Shown here piece by piece: positions 36,642 through 46,931 of a stretch of DNA of 64,000 nucleotides. The position numbers were made by a program, and so were the translations under genes. Position 1 is the stretch's first letter. Every line of letters begins with the position of its first letter. Source of the stretch: Chloroflexota bacterium (lineage in GTDB: Bacteria; Chloroflexota; Anaerolineae; Caldilineales; Caldilineaceae); the NCBI GenBank assembly GCA_016861025.1, contig BOKO01000004.1:62001-126000 (forward strand), written 5' to 3'. The notes beneath the pieces were generated by a model. It made no database searches, was not told where the DNA came from, and worked only from the letters and a program-made list of their open reading frames with translations.

Positions 36642-38228
36642 ATGATCTTCCAAAGCCCGTTCCCGGCGGTCGAGATTCCCAACCAGCCTTTGACCAGTTT
36701 CCTCTTCGACCACGCCGCCGCCTATGCCGACAAGCCCGCGCTGATCGACGGCCCTAGCGGTCGCACGTTGACCTTCGGGCAGTTGACCGGCGCAATTCGA
36801 CTGGCGGCCGCGGGGTTGGCGCAGCGCGGCTTCCAAAAAGGCGACGTCTTTGCCATCCACCTGCCCAACCTGCCGGAATATGCCGTCGCCTTTCACGCCG
36901 TCGCCATGCTGGGCGGCATTGTCACCACGATCAACCCGCTCTACACCCCGCAAGAACTCGCCCATCAGCTCACCGACTCCGGCGCAAGCTATCTGCTCAC
37001 GCTCCCGATGTTTCTGGAATCGGTGCAGAAAGCTGCAGCGGAGAGCGGACAGATCAAGGAAATTTTTGTGCTGGGCGAGGCTGAAGGGGCAACGCCATTT
37101 GCGGAATTGCTCAAAAGCGACGGTCGCCCGCCCGCTGTGCGCATCGATCCGCGCGTCGACGTGGTGGCGCTGCCCTATTCGAGCGGCGCCGGTGGACTGC
37201 TCAAGGGCGTGATGCTGACGCACCACAACCTGGTCGCCAACATCACGCAGTGCGAACACATGGAATTTGACCCTGGGCTTGAGCTGCGCCAGGAGGACGT
37301 GGTGCTGGGGCTGCTGCCTTTCTTTCACATCTTCGGCATGGCGGTGATCATGAGCTGGGCGCTGCGCCGCGGCGCGACGGTGGTCACGATGCCGCGCTTC
37401 GACATGGAGATGTTTTTGAATTTGATGCAGACGCACAAGATCACATATGCGCATCTGGTGCCGCCGCTGATCTTCGGGCTGGCGAAACATCCACTGGTCG
37501 CCAAATTCGATCTGTCGTCGCTGCGTGTGATTGTCTCCGGCGCGGCGGCGTTGAGCGCAGAATTGGAGGGCGCAGTGCGCGACCGGCTCGGCGTGATCGT
37601 GACGCAGGGCTACGGTCTCACTGAAGCCAGCCCGGTGACGCACTTTCTCTCGCGCCAGCCAACGGGCAAGCCCAAGCCCGGCAGCATTGGCGTGCTTGTT
37701 CCCAACACCGAATGCAAGATCGTCGACATCGACACGCAGGCGGCGTTAGGCGTCCGGCAGGATGGCGAACTCTGGGTGCGCGGCCCCCAGATCATGAAAG
37801 GCTATCTCAACCAGCCGGAGGCAACCGCCGCCATGGTGGACAGCGACGGCTGGCTGCACACCGGCGACATCGGTTTCTGCGACGAGGACGGCTATTTCTG
37901 GATCGTCGACCGGCTCAAAGAGTTGATCAAATACAAGGGCTTCCAGGTTGCGCCGGCGGAACTGGAGGAGGTGCTGCGCGGCCATTCCGCCGTGGGCGAT
38001 GTGGCTGTGATCGGCGCACCCGACCAGGAAGCGGGCGAGGTTCCGAAAGCGTTGGTGGTGCGCAAGGGCGAAGTGAGCGCCGACGAATTGATCGATTTCG
38101 TCGCTGGAAAGGTCGCGCCGCACAAGAAAATTCGCGCGGTCGAGTTCGTGGCGGAGATCCCGCGGTCGGCGTCGGGCAACATCCTGCGCCGGCAACTCAA
38201 GGATCGTGAACGCGAGAAGCCAATGTAG
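36642..38228 (+). CDS. 4-coumarate-CoA-ligase-like AMP-binding protein with altered catalytic residues
   Basis: This 528-residue member of the acyl-adenylate family is complete in length. The TQGYGLTEASP motif (321-331), HTGDI and the hinge region are normal. However, the phosphate-binding loop reads SSGAGGLLKG (180-189) instead of SSGTTGLPKG, and the C-terminal lysine of SGKILRR is asparagine (N513, SGNILRR). That lysine drives adenylation in characterised members. It may thus be a pseudoenzyme, or use a different mechanism. AAGGAG precedes the ATG at 36642. Confidence 0.88.
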   Translation: MIFQSPFPAVEIPNQPLTSFLFDHAAAYADKPALIDGPSGRTLTFGQLTGAIRLAAAGLAQRGFQKGDVFAIHLPNLPEYAVAFHAVAMLGGIVTTINPLYTPQELAHQLTDSGASYLLTLPMFLESVQKAAAESGQIKEIFVLGEAEGATPFAELLKSDGRPPAVRIDPRVDVVALPYSSGAGGLLKGVMLTHHNLVANITQCEHMEFDPGLELRQEDVVLGLLPFFHIFGMAVIMSWALRRGATVVTMPRFDMEMFLNLMQTHKITYAHLVPPLIFGLAKHPLVAKFDLSSLRVIVSGAAALSAELEGAVRDRLGVIVTQGYGLTEASPVTHFLSRQPTGKPKPGSIGVLVPNTECKIVDIDTQAALGVRQDGELWVRGPQIMKGYLNQPEATAAMVDSDGWLHTGDIGFCDEDGYFWIVDRLKELIKYKGFQVAPAELEEVLRGHSAVGDVAVIGAPDQEAGEVPKALVVRKGEVSADELIDFVAGKVAPHKKIRAVEFVAEIPRSASGNILRRQLKDREREKPM

Positions 38229-38254
38229 GAGGCTGACAATGCAGTTTCCAGTTC

Positions 38255-38344
38255 CGACGCAACGACGCAGAGGTTCGCGGAGTGGGAATGTGAGCGCTTA
38301 TGCAGTTTCTCTGCGAATGTTCCGCTCCCCTGCGTCTTTGCGCC
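38255..38344. repeat. Imperfect palindrome, GACGCAACGACGCAGAGG phrase
   Basis: GACGCAACGACGCAGAGGTTCGCGGAG pairs loosely with the CCCCTGCGTCTTTGCGCC end (to 38344). It fills the gap between the convergent ligase-like and small membrane protein genes and is another of the phrase-type palindromes. Confidence 0.45.
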
Positions 38345-38354
38345 GAAGTCGCGC

Positions 38355-38645
38355 TTACGGGCCGAAGACGATCATCGCCAGAAACAGTAGACCGCCAAGC
38401 ACGGCAGGGATAGCGGCGACGGCGATTGCCAGCCAATATCGGCGTCGAAACGCCAGCACTGCGCCAGCGATGAGACCGATCAAGGCCGGAACAATCACGA
38501 TGCTGTTGATTGAGAGAAAGCACTGCCAGTTTGCAAACTCTGTCCCGGAGTCGAAACAGAAGACGCTCATCACAAAACTAAACATACCGGCGACGATGTA
38601 GAGCGCGGTCAAGGCGAGGAGGGCAAGGATCACAATATATTTCAT
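38355..38645 (-). CDS. Small membrane protein (96 aa)
   Basis: No family is recognised. Three hydrophobic segments (about 3-28, 45-66 and 71-94) with an FRRRYW turn suggest an integral membrane protein. It overlaps purN by ATGA with AGAGG upstream, so it is translated with the purine genes. A cysteine pair lies in the loop between the first two helices (C30, C42). A functional link to purine synthesis is not evident. Confidence 0.65.
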   Translation of the reverse strand: MKYIVILALLALTALYIVAGMFSFVMSVFCFDSGTEFANWQCFLSINSIVIVPALIGLIAGAVLAFRRRYWLAIAVAAIPAVLGGLLFLAMIVFGP

Positions 38646-39298
38646 GCGAACGCCTCTTCGTCGTCGTCCTCATCCATATAATCATCGTCGCTGACCTCCT
38701 CATCGCCCACGATCAACCGCTGCAACGACTGCACGAGCAGCTTGTGTTCAGCCTGGTGCATGCGGTTGGCGAGCGTCTCCAGCGTGTCGGTGCGGTAGAT
38801 CGGCACTTCCGCCACGCCGATCACGGGCCCGGCGTCGACCGCTTCGTCGGGGACTAGATGCACCATGCAGCCGGTCTGTTTGATCTCGCCGTGCTGAAAC
38901 GCCGCAAACGCCTCCTCGATGGCGTGCGCGCCCGGGAATTTGCCCGGCAGCGCCGGATGCAGATTGACGACGCGATAGGGAAAGCGGTCGAGAAACGCGC
39001 TGCTCAGAATGTGCATCCACCCGGCAAGCACAACCCAATCGGGCGCAGCTTCACCGACGATCTGCGCCAGGTCAGCGTCATAATCGGCGCGCGTGCGCCC
39101 CGCTGCGGTGTACGGCTTGAGCGGCATATAGTGCGTCGGAATGCCGGCTTTCTCGGCGCGCACCAGCCCGAACGCGTCCTTGCGGTTGGAAACAACGAGG
39201 ACAATCTCGGCGTCCAACACCTTCATGCGGATGGCGTCGATCAATGCCTGCAGATTACTCCCATTGCCGGAAATCAGAACAACAAGTCTGGCGGTCAA
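38642..39298 (-). CDS. purN: Phosphoribosylglycinamide formyltransferase
   Basis: This 218-residue enzyme transfers a formyl group from 10-formyl-THF to GAR (purine step 3). The family landmarks are LISGNGSNLQALIDA at the start, LAGWMHILSSAFL, VNLHPALPGKFPGAHAIEEAF and VDAGPVIG. The catalytic Asn-His-Asp set is within reach of these motifs (H near residue 114, D near 153). The acidic tail DDDYMDEDDDEE is a non-conserved extension. It is in the purD-purM-purN minus-strand unit. Confidence 0.95.
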   Translation of the reverse strand: MTARLVVLISGNGSNLQALIDAIRMKVLDAEIVLVVSNRKDAFGLVRAEKAGIPTHYMPLKPYTAAGRTRADYDADLAQIVGEAAPDWVVLAGWMHILSSAFLDRFPYRVVNLHPALPGKFPGAHAIEEAFAAFQHGEIKQTGCMVHLVPDEAVDAGPVIGVAEVPIYRTDTLETLANRMHQAEHKLLVQSLQRLIVGDEEVSDDDYMDEDDDEEAFA

Positions 39299-39318
39299 GA
39301 ATCACCTCTGGATGTAGA

Positions 39319-39388
39319 GAGATTGAGAGATTGAGAGATTGGAGATTCGGGAGGTCGAACGATCTCCAATCTCCCAATCTCCTAATCT
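39319..39388. repeat. Imperfect palindrome of AGATTGAGAGATTGG phrases
   Basis: The tandem AGATTGAG units at 39319-39347 pair with ATCTCCAATCTCCCAATCTCC at 39361-39388. It lies between purM and purN and could tune downstream expression. The wording matches 5216-5265 and 56232-56312. Confidence 0.6.
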
Positions 39389-40407
39389 CACAAGATCAAG
39401 TGCACTCCCGCCCCACCCTCTTTCCGCTCCACCAGGCGGCCGATGACGACGGCGTCGGGCAGGAGATCGAGGATCGGTTCGGCGGCGTCACTGGGCGTGA
39501 TCAGCGCCATGCCCACGCCCATGTTGAAGACGCGGTGCGCCTCGGTCACATCGAGATCGCCCCACGCCAGCAGTTGCTCGAAGACCGGTGGGCGCTGCCA
39601 GCTACGCACGACGATGCGCGCCGCCAGCGTGTCGGGCAGGATGCGTGGGACGTTGTCGAGCAGCCCGCCGCCGGTGACGTGCGCCATGCCCTTGATTAGA
39701 TGCCCCGCCTGCTGGATCGCCTCGATCTGCGGCAAATAGCAGCGATGGGGCGCCAGCAGCGCATCCGCCAGGCTCTGACCGTCTGCCAGCCGCATGGTCA
39801 GGTCGCGCCCGGCGACGAGTTTGCGGATCAGCGAATAGCCGTTGGTGTGCGGCCCGCTGCTCGCCAGCCCAATCACGGCGTCGCCCGGCGTCATCGCTGC
39901 GGGCATGGGCAGCAGCATATCGCGACTGGCAACGCCGACAATTGCGCCCGCCACATCGAACGCGCCCTCAGCGTAAACGCCCGGCATCTCCGCAGTCTCG
40001 CCGCCGAGCAGCGCACAGCCGACCGCCTGGCACGCTTCCGCCATGCCGGTGACGATTTCCGCCGCCGCCGTTGGGTCGAGCTTGCTCGTCGCCACGTAAT
40101 CGAGGAAAAAGAGCGGGCGCGCATTCTGCACGAGAATGTCGTTGACGCAATGGTTGACCAGATCGTGCCCCACGCTGCGCCAGCGCCCCAATTCGGCGGC
40201 TAACTTGACTTTGGTGCCGACGCCGTCGATCGAAGCCACCAGCACCGGCTGCGCAGGCAAATTCTCGAGCGCAAAGACGCCGCCAAAGCTGCCGACGCCC
40301 GCCAACACCGCCGGCGTGTAGGTCGCCTGCACCGCGGCTTTCATCAGCGCCACGGCGTGCGCGCCAGCGTCGATGTCCACGCCAGCTTGCTTGTACTGCT
40401 CACTCAT
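39388..40407 (-). CDS. purM: Phosphoribosylformylglycinamidine cyclo-ligase
   Basis: This 339-residue enzyme closes the imidazole ring of AIR using ATP (purine step 5). It shows the opening YKQAGVDIDAGAHAV, SIDGVGTKVKLA, the dimer-interface NDILVQNARPLFFLDY, LLGGETAEMPGVY and the ANN-like FNMGVGMALI region. The start overlaps the S10 peptidase stop by 8 bases. Together with purD and purN it forms the purine segment. Confidence 0.95.
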   Translation of the reverse strand: MSEQYKQAGVDIDAGAHAVALMKAAVQATYTPAVLAGVGSFGGVFALENLPAQPVLVASIDGVGTKVKLAAELGRWRSVGHDLVNHCVNDILVQNARPLFFLDYVATSKLDPTAAAEIVTGMAEACQAVGCALLGGETAEMPGVYAEGAFDVAGAIVGVASRDMLLPMPAAMTPGDAVIGLASSGPHTNGYSLIRKLVAGRDLTMRLADGQSLADALLAPHRCYLPQIEAIQQAGHLIKGMAHVTGGGLLDNVPRILPDTLAARIVVRSWQRPPVFEQLLAWGDLDVTEAHRVFNMGVGMALITPSDAAEPILDLLPDAVVIGRLVERKEGGAGVHLIL

Positions 40408-41911
40408 GGTTCTCTTCTCTGTTATGTCCGGTTACGCTATCGAGGAAACTGACCATGTCTGACCGCAGCTTTGCCAGCGACTCGATGTGTACGTACATCA
40501 TGTGACCCGCCGCGTAGTACGCCATGCGCACATGGTCGCGTAGCTCCGGCTCCAGATGCAGATGGTTGACTGTATATTCGGTGGCAAAAAAGGGCGTCGC
40601 CAGGTCGTAATAGCCGTTGGCGATGAAGACGTGCAGAAACGGGTTTTGCGTCATCGCCGCACGCAGCGTCTCGCCAACATCGACATATTTGTTTTGATGC
40701 TTGCTGTAATCCCACGTTTCATACAGCCCTGTCAACACGGCGTAGGGCAGATCTTTCTCAAAGCCAAGCTCCTCGCGCACGTAGGCGTTCATGGCGCTGG
40801 AGTACGCGCCCTGGATCGCGGTGTAGCTGGGGTCGGTTTCGCTGCGTTCGCCGGCGGCGTCACGGTCGATGCCGAGGAACCGGCTGTCGAGCCGCCCCAC
40901 CGTGCGCCGCTGGTCGCGCAGCAGTTGCTTGCAGAAACGGAAAATTTCGATGCGCAGATTCGACGATTCGACATACGATTCTGACAAACCGGTGTAACGC
41001 GCTACCTGGCGCACAATTGCGGCATGTTCGTCGGGCGGCAGCGCGCTGCCCAAAAAGAGCGCCCGCGCATAGTCGCTGCTGGCAAATTTAGCTGCTTCCT
41101 GAATTGCCTTTTGCAGATCAACCTGAAGATCAGCCGCCAGTCGCCCGTGACACCAGGCGGTCGCCGTGTAGGTGGGCAGGAAGAGGATGTAGGGCAGGTC
41201 GTTGCCGCTCTCGAATTCGAGCGTCTGGAAGTTGAGCACGCTGGAGATCAGCAGCAAGCCGTTGAGATACATGCCGTGTTTGGTCTGCAAGTAACCAGCC
41301 AGCCCGGCGGCGCGCGTCGTGCCATAGCTTTCGCCAATCAGGAACTTGGGCGACGACCAGCGTTTGTAACGCGTGACGTAGAGGCGGATAAACTCGCCGA
41401 CCGACTCGATGTCCTGCTCTAGCCCGTGGAATTGCTTGGCGTCCTCGCCGGGCGCAGGGCGGCTGTAGCCGGTGCTGACCGGATCGATGAAGACGATGTC
41501 GGCGCGGTCGAGCAGCGAGTACTCGTTGTCGGTCAGGCGATAGGGCGGCGCAACTGGCTGACCGGCGTCGCCCGCAAGCACGCGGCGCGGCCCCAGCAAA
41601 CCCAGATGCATCCACACCGAGGAAGAGCCGGGGCCGCCGTTGAAAGAAAAGATCACCGGGCGCTGGCTCAAGTCGTCGACGCCGTTGCGCGTGTAGGCGA
41701 TGAAGAAGATGGCGGCTTTGGCTTTCTCCTCCTCGTCCTTGAGCACGATGCGCCCGGCGGTGGCTTTGTAGGCGACGTCGCTGCCGGCGATGTGGGCGAC
41801 ATGCTCGGTCTCGACGAGTTCGTCCTTCAACTCGATCTTGGGTTTTTCGGCGTTGGCGGCGTCGCCGGAGGGTTCAGCAGGCTTTGTGGTTTTTACGTCG
41901 TCTTTCATCAT
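40400..41911 (-). CDS. S10 family serine carboxypeptidase-like protein
   Basis: This 503-residue protein of the peptidase S10 family has FSFNGGPGSSSVW (88-100), catalytic S195 in GESYGT, an Asp in NGYYDLATP and a His in AGHMMYVH near the C-terminus. No signal peptide is visible, so cytoplasmic action is possible although many relatives are exported. It sits between purD and purM, with an 8-base overlap into purM. This is an unusual member of a purine operon. The choice between ATG 41911 and 41908 is uncertain. Confidence 0.88.
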   Translation of the reverse strand: MMKDDVKTTKPAEPSGDAANAEKPKIELKDELVETEHVAHIAGSDVAYKATAGRIVLKDEEEKAKAAIFFIAYTRNGVDDLSQRPVIFSFNGGPGSSSVWMHLGLLGPRRVLAGDAGQPVAPPYRLTDNEYSLLDRADIVFIDPVSTGYSRPAPGEDAKQFHGLEQDIESVGEFIRLYVTRYKRWSSPKFLIGESYGTTRAAGLAGYLQTKHGMYLNGLLLISSVLNFQTLEFESGNDLPYILFLPTYTATAWCHGRLAADLQVDLQKAIQEAAKFASSDYARALFLGSALPPDEHAAIVRQVARYTGLSESYVESSNLRIEIFRFCKQLLRDQRRTVGRLDSRFLGIDRDAAGERSETDPSYTAIQGAYSSAMNAYVREELGFEKDLPYAVLTGLYETWDYSKHQNKYVDVGETLRAAMTQNPFLHVFIANGYYDLATPFFATEYTVNHLHLEPELRDHVRMAYYAAGHMMYVHIESLAKLRSDMVSFLDSVTGHNREENHE

Positions 41912-41915
41912 TGAT

Positions 41916-43241
41916 CTAGCGGGTGGGGCGAGGTCGGCTCGCCGGTTTGCGGGATGGGCGGGTTTGGGTGCGCGGCGGCAAAGCCACGCCGATGTCGCGG
42001 CGATATTGTGCGCCGGCAAAGCGGATGCGCTGCACGCCGCTGTAGGCGCGTTTCGCCGCCTGCTCGACGGTGGGCGCGGTGGCAGTCACGGCAAGCACAC
42101 GCCCGCCGGAGGTCAGCAACCGTCCATCCTTGAGCCGTGTGCCGGCGTGATAGACGGTGCAACCGGTTGCCTCGGCATCGTCGACGCCAAAAATTTCGAG
42201 ACCGCTGCGATATTCGTCCGGGTAGCCTTCCGACGCCATGACGACGGTGACGGCAGCTTCCTTGCGCCAGATCGGCTGCACGCGGTCGAGCGCGCCGTCG
42301 ATGCAGGCGTTGAGCAGCTCGATCAGGTCGCTTTCCAGCAGCGGCAGCAACACCTGCGTTTCGGGGTCGCCGAGGCGGCAGTTGAACTCCAGCACGCGCG
42401 GCCCCTGCGCGGTCAGCATCAAGCCGGCGTAGAGCACGCCGACGTAGGGGACGCCCTCCGCCGCCATGCCGTCAAGCGTCGGCTGCAGCACCGTGCGTTC
42501 GATCTCCTGGAGCAGTTCTGGCGTCACCAGCGCCGAGGGCGAGAAAGCGCCCATGCCGCCGGTGTTGGGGCCACGGTCGCCATCGAGCAGGCGTTTATGA
42601 TCCTGCGCGGTCGGCATGATCGTGCAGCGTCTGCCGTCGCAGAACGCCAGCACGGAGACTTCGGGGCCGCGCAGCTTTTCCTCGATCAGCACGGTCGCGC
42701 CGGCTTCGCCGAAACGCTGGTCGAGCAGCATGGCGCGCACGGCGTTGGCGGCGGCTTCGATGGTCGACGGCACGATCACGCCTTTGCCCGCCGCCAGCCC
42801 GCTCGCTTTGACCACCGGAACCTGGTCGAGGGTGCGCATGTAGCGCATCGCCGCATCGAAATCGTCGAAGATGGCGGCGCGTCCGGTCGGGATGTTCCAG
42901 CGCTGCATGAACTGCTTGGAGAACGCCTTGGAGCCTTCGAGTTGCGCCGCAGCGCGCGTAGGCCCAAAGATACGCAGCCCGGCGGCTTGAAATGCATCGA
43001 CGATGCCGGCGACCAGCGGCGCTTCGGGTCCCACCACGGTCAAGTCAATGATGTGTTTGCGGGCAAAGGCGACGAGCGCGTCGATCTGGCCGGCTTCGAT
43101 GACCACATTCTCGCACTTTGGCAAGCGCGCAGTGCCGCCGTTGCCAGGCGCAACGTAAAGATGGTCGAGCGAGGGGGATTGGCTGAGTTTGTGGGCAATC
43201 GCATGTTCGCGACCGCCGCCGCCGACGAGAAGAACATTCAT
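41916..43241 (-). CDS. purD: Phosphoribosylamine-glycine ligase
   Basis: This 441-residue ATP-grasp enzyme makes GAR (purine step 2). It shows VLLVGGGGREHAIA at the start, VVGPEAPLVAGI, the ATP-grasp loop SGLAAGKGV, NTGGMGAFSP and LEFNCRLGDPETQ. The last 20 residues are an Arg/Pro-rich basic tail (TQTRPSRKPASRPRPTR) not seen in most homologues. It is the first gene of the purine unit. Confidence 0.95.
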   Translation of the reverse strand: MNVLLVGGGGREHAIAHKLSQSPSLDHLYVAPGNGGTARLPKCENVVIEAGQIDALVAFARKHIIDLTVVGPEAPLVAGIVDAFQAAGLRIFGPTRAAAQLEGSKAFSKQFMQRWNIPTGRAAIFDDFDAAMRYMRTLDQVPVVKASGLAAGKGVIVPSTIEAAANAVRAMLLDQRFGEAGATVLIEEKLRGPEVSVLAFCDGRRCTIMPTAQDHKRLLDGDRGPNTGGMGAFSPSALVTPELLQEIERTVLQPTLDGMAAEGVPYVGVLYAGLMLTAQGPRVLEFNCRLGDPETQVLLPLLESDLIELLNACIDGALDRVQPIWRKEAAVTVVMASEGYPDEYRSGLEIFGVDDAEATGCTVYHAGTRLKDGRLLTSGGRVLAVTATAPTVEQAAKRAYSGVQRIRFAGAQYRRDIGVALPPRTQTRPSRKPASRPRPTR

Positions 43242-43317
43242 AAATACCCCTGCATCGATTTACAACCGGTAGATGTTGGTACGCATTATCTACGACGAAG
43301 CGAAGGAACCCCAACTT

Positions 43318-44271
43318 TTACGGGCGCGGTTGCAGCTCGATCTCAAAGAGATAGGGCCACAGCTTGCCGGTGACGAAAAGCCGGTCGCGTTTGGCGTCGT
43401 AGGCGATGCCGTTGAGCACATCGACCGCACCCTCGAAGGGCGGCGCCTGCGCCAGCAGCCCGGAGAGGTCGGCCACGCCATCGACGATGCCGGTCGTCGG
43501 ATCGATGCGCACAATGACATCGGTCTGCCAGACGTTGGCAAAGATTCTGCCGTCGATGTACTCCAGCTCGTTGAGTCGCGGCAGCGCCTGCCCCTCCACG
43601 GTCACGGTGATAGTGCGCACCGTTTGCAAAGTTGCGGGATCGAGAAAGTAGATCGTGGGTGTGCCGTCGCTCATGATCAGATGTTCGCCGTCATAGGTCA
43701 GCCCCCAGCCTTCGGTCGCATACTCGAAGCGATCCAGCTCGTTGAAGGTCTTGCGGTCGTAGATGAAGCCGACGCTATTCTGCCAGGTCAACTGAAAAAT
43801 TTTATCGCCGATCACGGCGATGCCCTCACCGAAATATGCGGCGTCCAGGTCATGCTGTTGAAGCACGCTCCCGCTCTCCAAGTCGACCTTGCGCAGCGAT
43901 GACCGGCCGTAGAGCCCGACGCCTTCATAGAGTTCGTCGTCGATATAGACCAGCCCCTGTGTGAACGCATCGGGGTCATGGGGATAGACGTTCACCACAC
44001 GGTAATCATAGACAATCAGATCGGCGGAGGCTTCTGGCGACGAGGTTGGCTGGGCCGTCTCGTTCGGTGTTGCGGTCATAGCCGCTGTTGGTGAAGGAGT
44101 CGGCGTAGCAGTGGTTGGCGGCGGAGAGGGAGTGGATGTTGCAGGTGAGGATGGCGCAACCAGCGCAGGTGTGACAACCGCTGTCTCTGTCGGCCGTCTT
44201 GTCAGCAAAAGACCTGTTGTCACAACGACGAGAACCGCAAGCGCAGCGATTGTCGCTGTTCGTATGTTCAT
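43318..44271 (-). CDS. Glutaminyl-peptide cyclotransferase (plant/bacterial type)
   Basis: This 317-residue exported enzyme has an N-terminal membrane anchor (about 7-24), a Thr/Pro/Ser-rich linker to residue 85, then a five-bladed propeller. Typical motifs are YPHDPDAFTQGLVY, YEGVGLYGRSSLRKVDL, EGWGLTYDGEHLIMSDGT and ELEYIDGRIFANVW. It converts N-terminal Gln to pyroglutamate in relatives. The anchor and linker place it outside the membrane. Confidence 0.9.
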   Translation of the reverse strand: MNIRTATIAALAVLVVVTTGLLLTRRPTETAVVTPALVAPSSPATSTPSPPPTTATPTPSPTAAMTATPNETAQPTSSPEASADLIVYDYRVVNVYPHDPDAFTQGLVYIDDELYEGVGLYGRSSLRKVDLESGSVLQQHDLDAAYFGEGIAVIGDKIFQLTWQNSVGFIYDRKTFNELDRFEYATEGWGLTYDGEHLIMSDGTPTIYFLDPATLQTVRTITVTVEGQALPRLNELEYIDGRIFANVWQTDVIVRIDPTTGIVDGVADLSGLLAQAPPFEGAVDVLNGIAYDAKRDRLFVTGKLWPYLFEIELQPRP

Positions 44272-44350
44272 ACAAGACTCACTTTTCTACATTGGAACTG
44301 GCGCCGCTGGCTGTGTGGAGCAGCGCGTGTAACCGCCGCTCCGCTGCTCT

Positions 44351-45979
<1,629 letters not shown>

Positions 45980-46112
45980 GCTTCCTTCCTATACAGACAC
46001 GAACGCAGCGCACACTATCAAAAGAATAACAATATGGTAGCACAGTGACAGCAAAGTTGTTGAACAATTGGGGGTGGATAGGATCGGAAGCGCCGCGTTA
46101 GGAATGGAGAAT

Positions 46113-46931
46113 TCAACAACTTTCAGTGAACGCCGCTGCACCATATCCAACAACATCATAGCGCGATCCGCATGTATCACCGGAGTTGGCGTACGCCAGG
46201 ATATGCGCTCTCCAGTCCAGTCTTTTTGCAATCAGCAAAAGACAGCAGATCGGGATGCGGCCACAGGCTTCACCATGACGGACGGCGCTGATATTGCCTG
46301 CCTGAATCGCCCCCAACAGATGTCGGTCGCGGCGCACGGCTTCCTCGTAAGGATGATGATGACTCAAGTCGGAGCTGACAACCAACAGATCGATCGGGTG
46401 AAGCATCAGTTCTTCCGCGAGAAACTCTGCCAGCGCCGGCAGATCGACTTCATCGTCGAGCAGCATCGGAACGATAGCAAAGCGTCCTGTCAGTGCGCAC
46501 TGTAGAAAAGGAAGCTCAACTTCCAGACAATGTTCAGGGGCATGCGCCAGGTCGTCGATGTGGGCGAGGCCCGCGTTTAAGAGTTTTGTCGTCTGTTCAG
46601 CAGCCACTGGCGCCTCTCCCAACGGCGTGGCAAATGCGCGGGCGCTGCTCAACCCGACGCCGTGCACCGCCTTATAGTGCGCTGGCCCAAGCAGATAGAC
46701 AACGCGGTCATCTTCGGGCAATCCCCGAAGCGCAGCGAACGCTGCACCCGCCACTAGACCGCTGCACACATACCCGGCATGGGGCGCCAACAGGGCGCGC
46801 ACACGGCCAGGCGGCTGCGTCATTCCCTGATTCAGACAATTCTCGACTGTAGCGGATAACTTGTCCGCCGCAGCCGGGTAGAAGCGTCCGGCTACGGCTG
46901 CGGCTCGTATCGTCTCTGTTCTGATTGCCAT
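46113..46931 (-). CDS. amrB: AmmeMemoRadiSam system protein B (MEMO1 family)
   Basis: This 272-residue protein of the MEMO1/LigB-like family has the conserved metal-site-like motifs APHAGYVCSG (49-58), LLGPAHY, SSDLSHHHPY and NSGDTCG near the C-terminus. Its biochemical role is unsettled; co-occurrence with a radical SAM enzyme and an AMMECR1 protein defines the system. It overlaps the radical SAM gene by 40 bases. No AMMECR1 gene is seen in the window. Confidence 0.92.
   Translation of the reverse strand: MAIRTETIRAAAVAGRFYPAAADKLSATVENCLNQGMTQPPGRVRALLAPHAGYVCSGLVAGAAFAALRGLPEDDRVVYLLGPAHYKAVHGVGLSSARAFATPLGEAPVAAEQTTKLLNAGLAHIDDLAHAPEHCLEVELPFLQCALTGRFAIVPMLLDDEVDLPALAEFLAEELMLHPIDLLVVSSDLSHHHPYEEAVRRDRHLLGAIQAGNISAVRHGEACGRIPICCLLLIAKRLDWRAHILAYANSGDTCGSRYDVVGYGAAAFTESC

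Noticed and set aside
41790..43373. Long plus-strand frame antisense to purD
   Set aside because: purD is unambiguous on the other strand and the antisense protein has no recognisable features.
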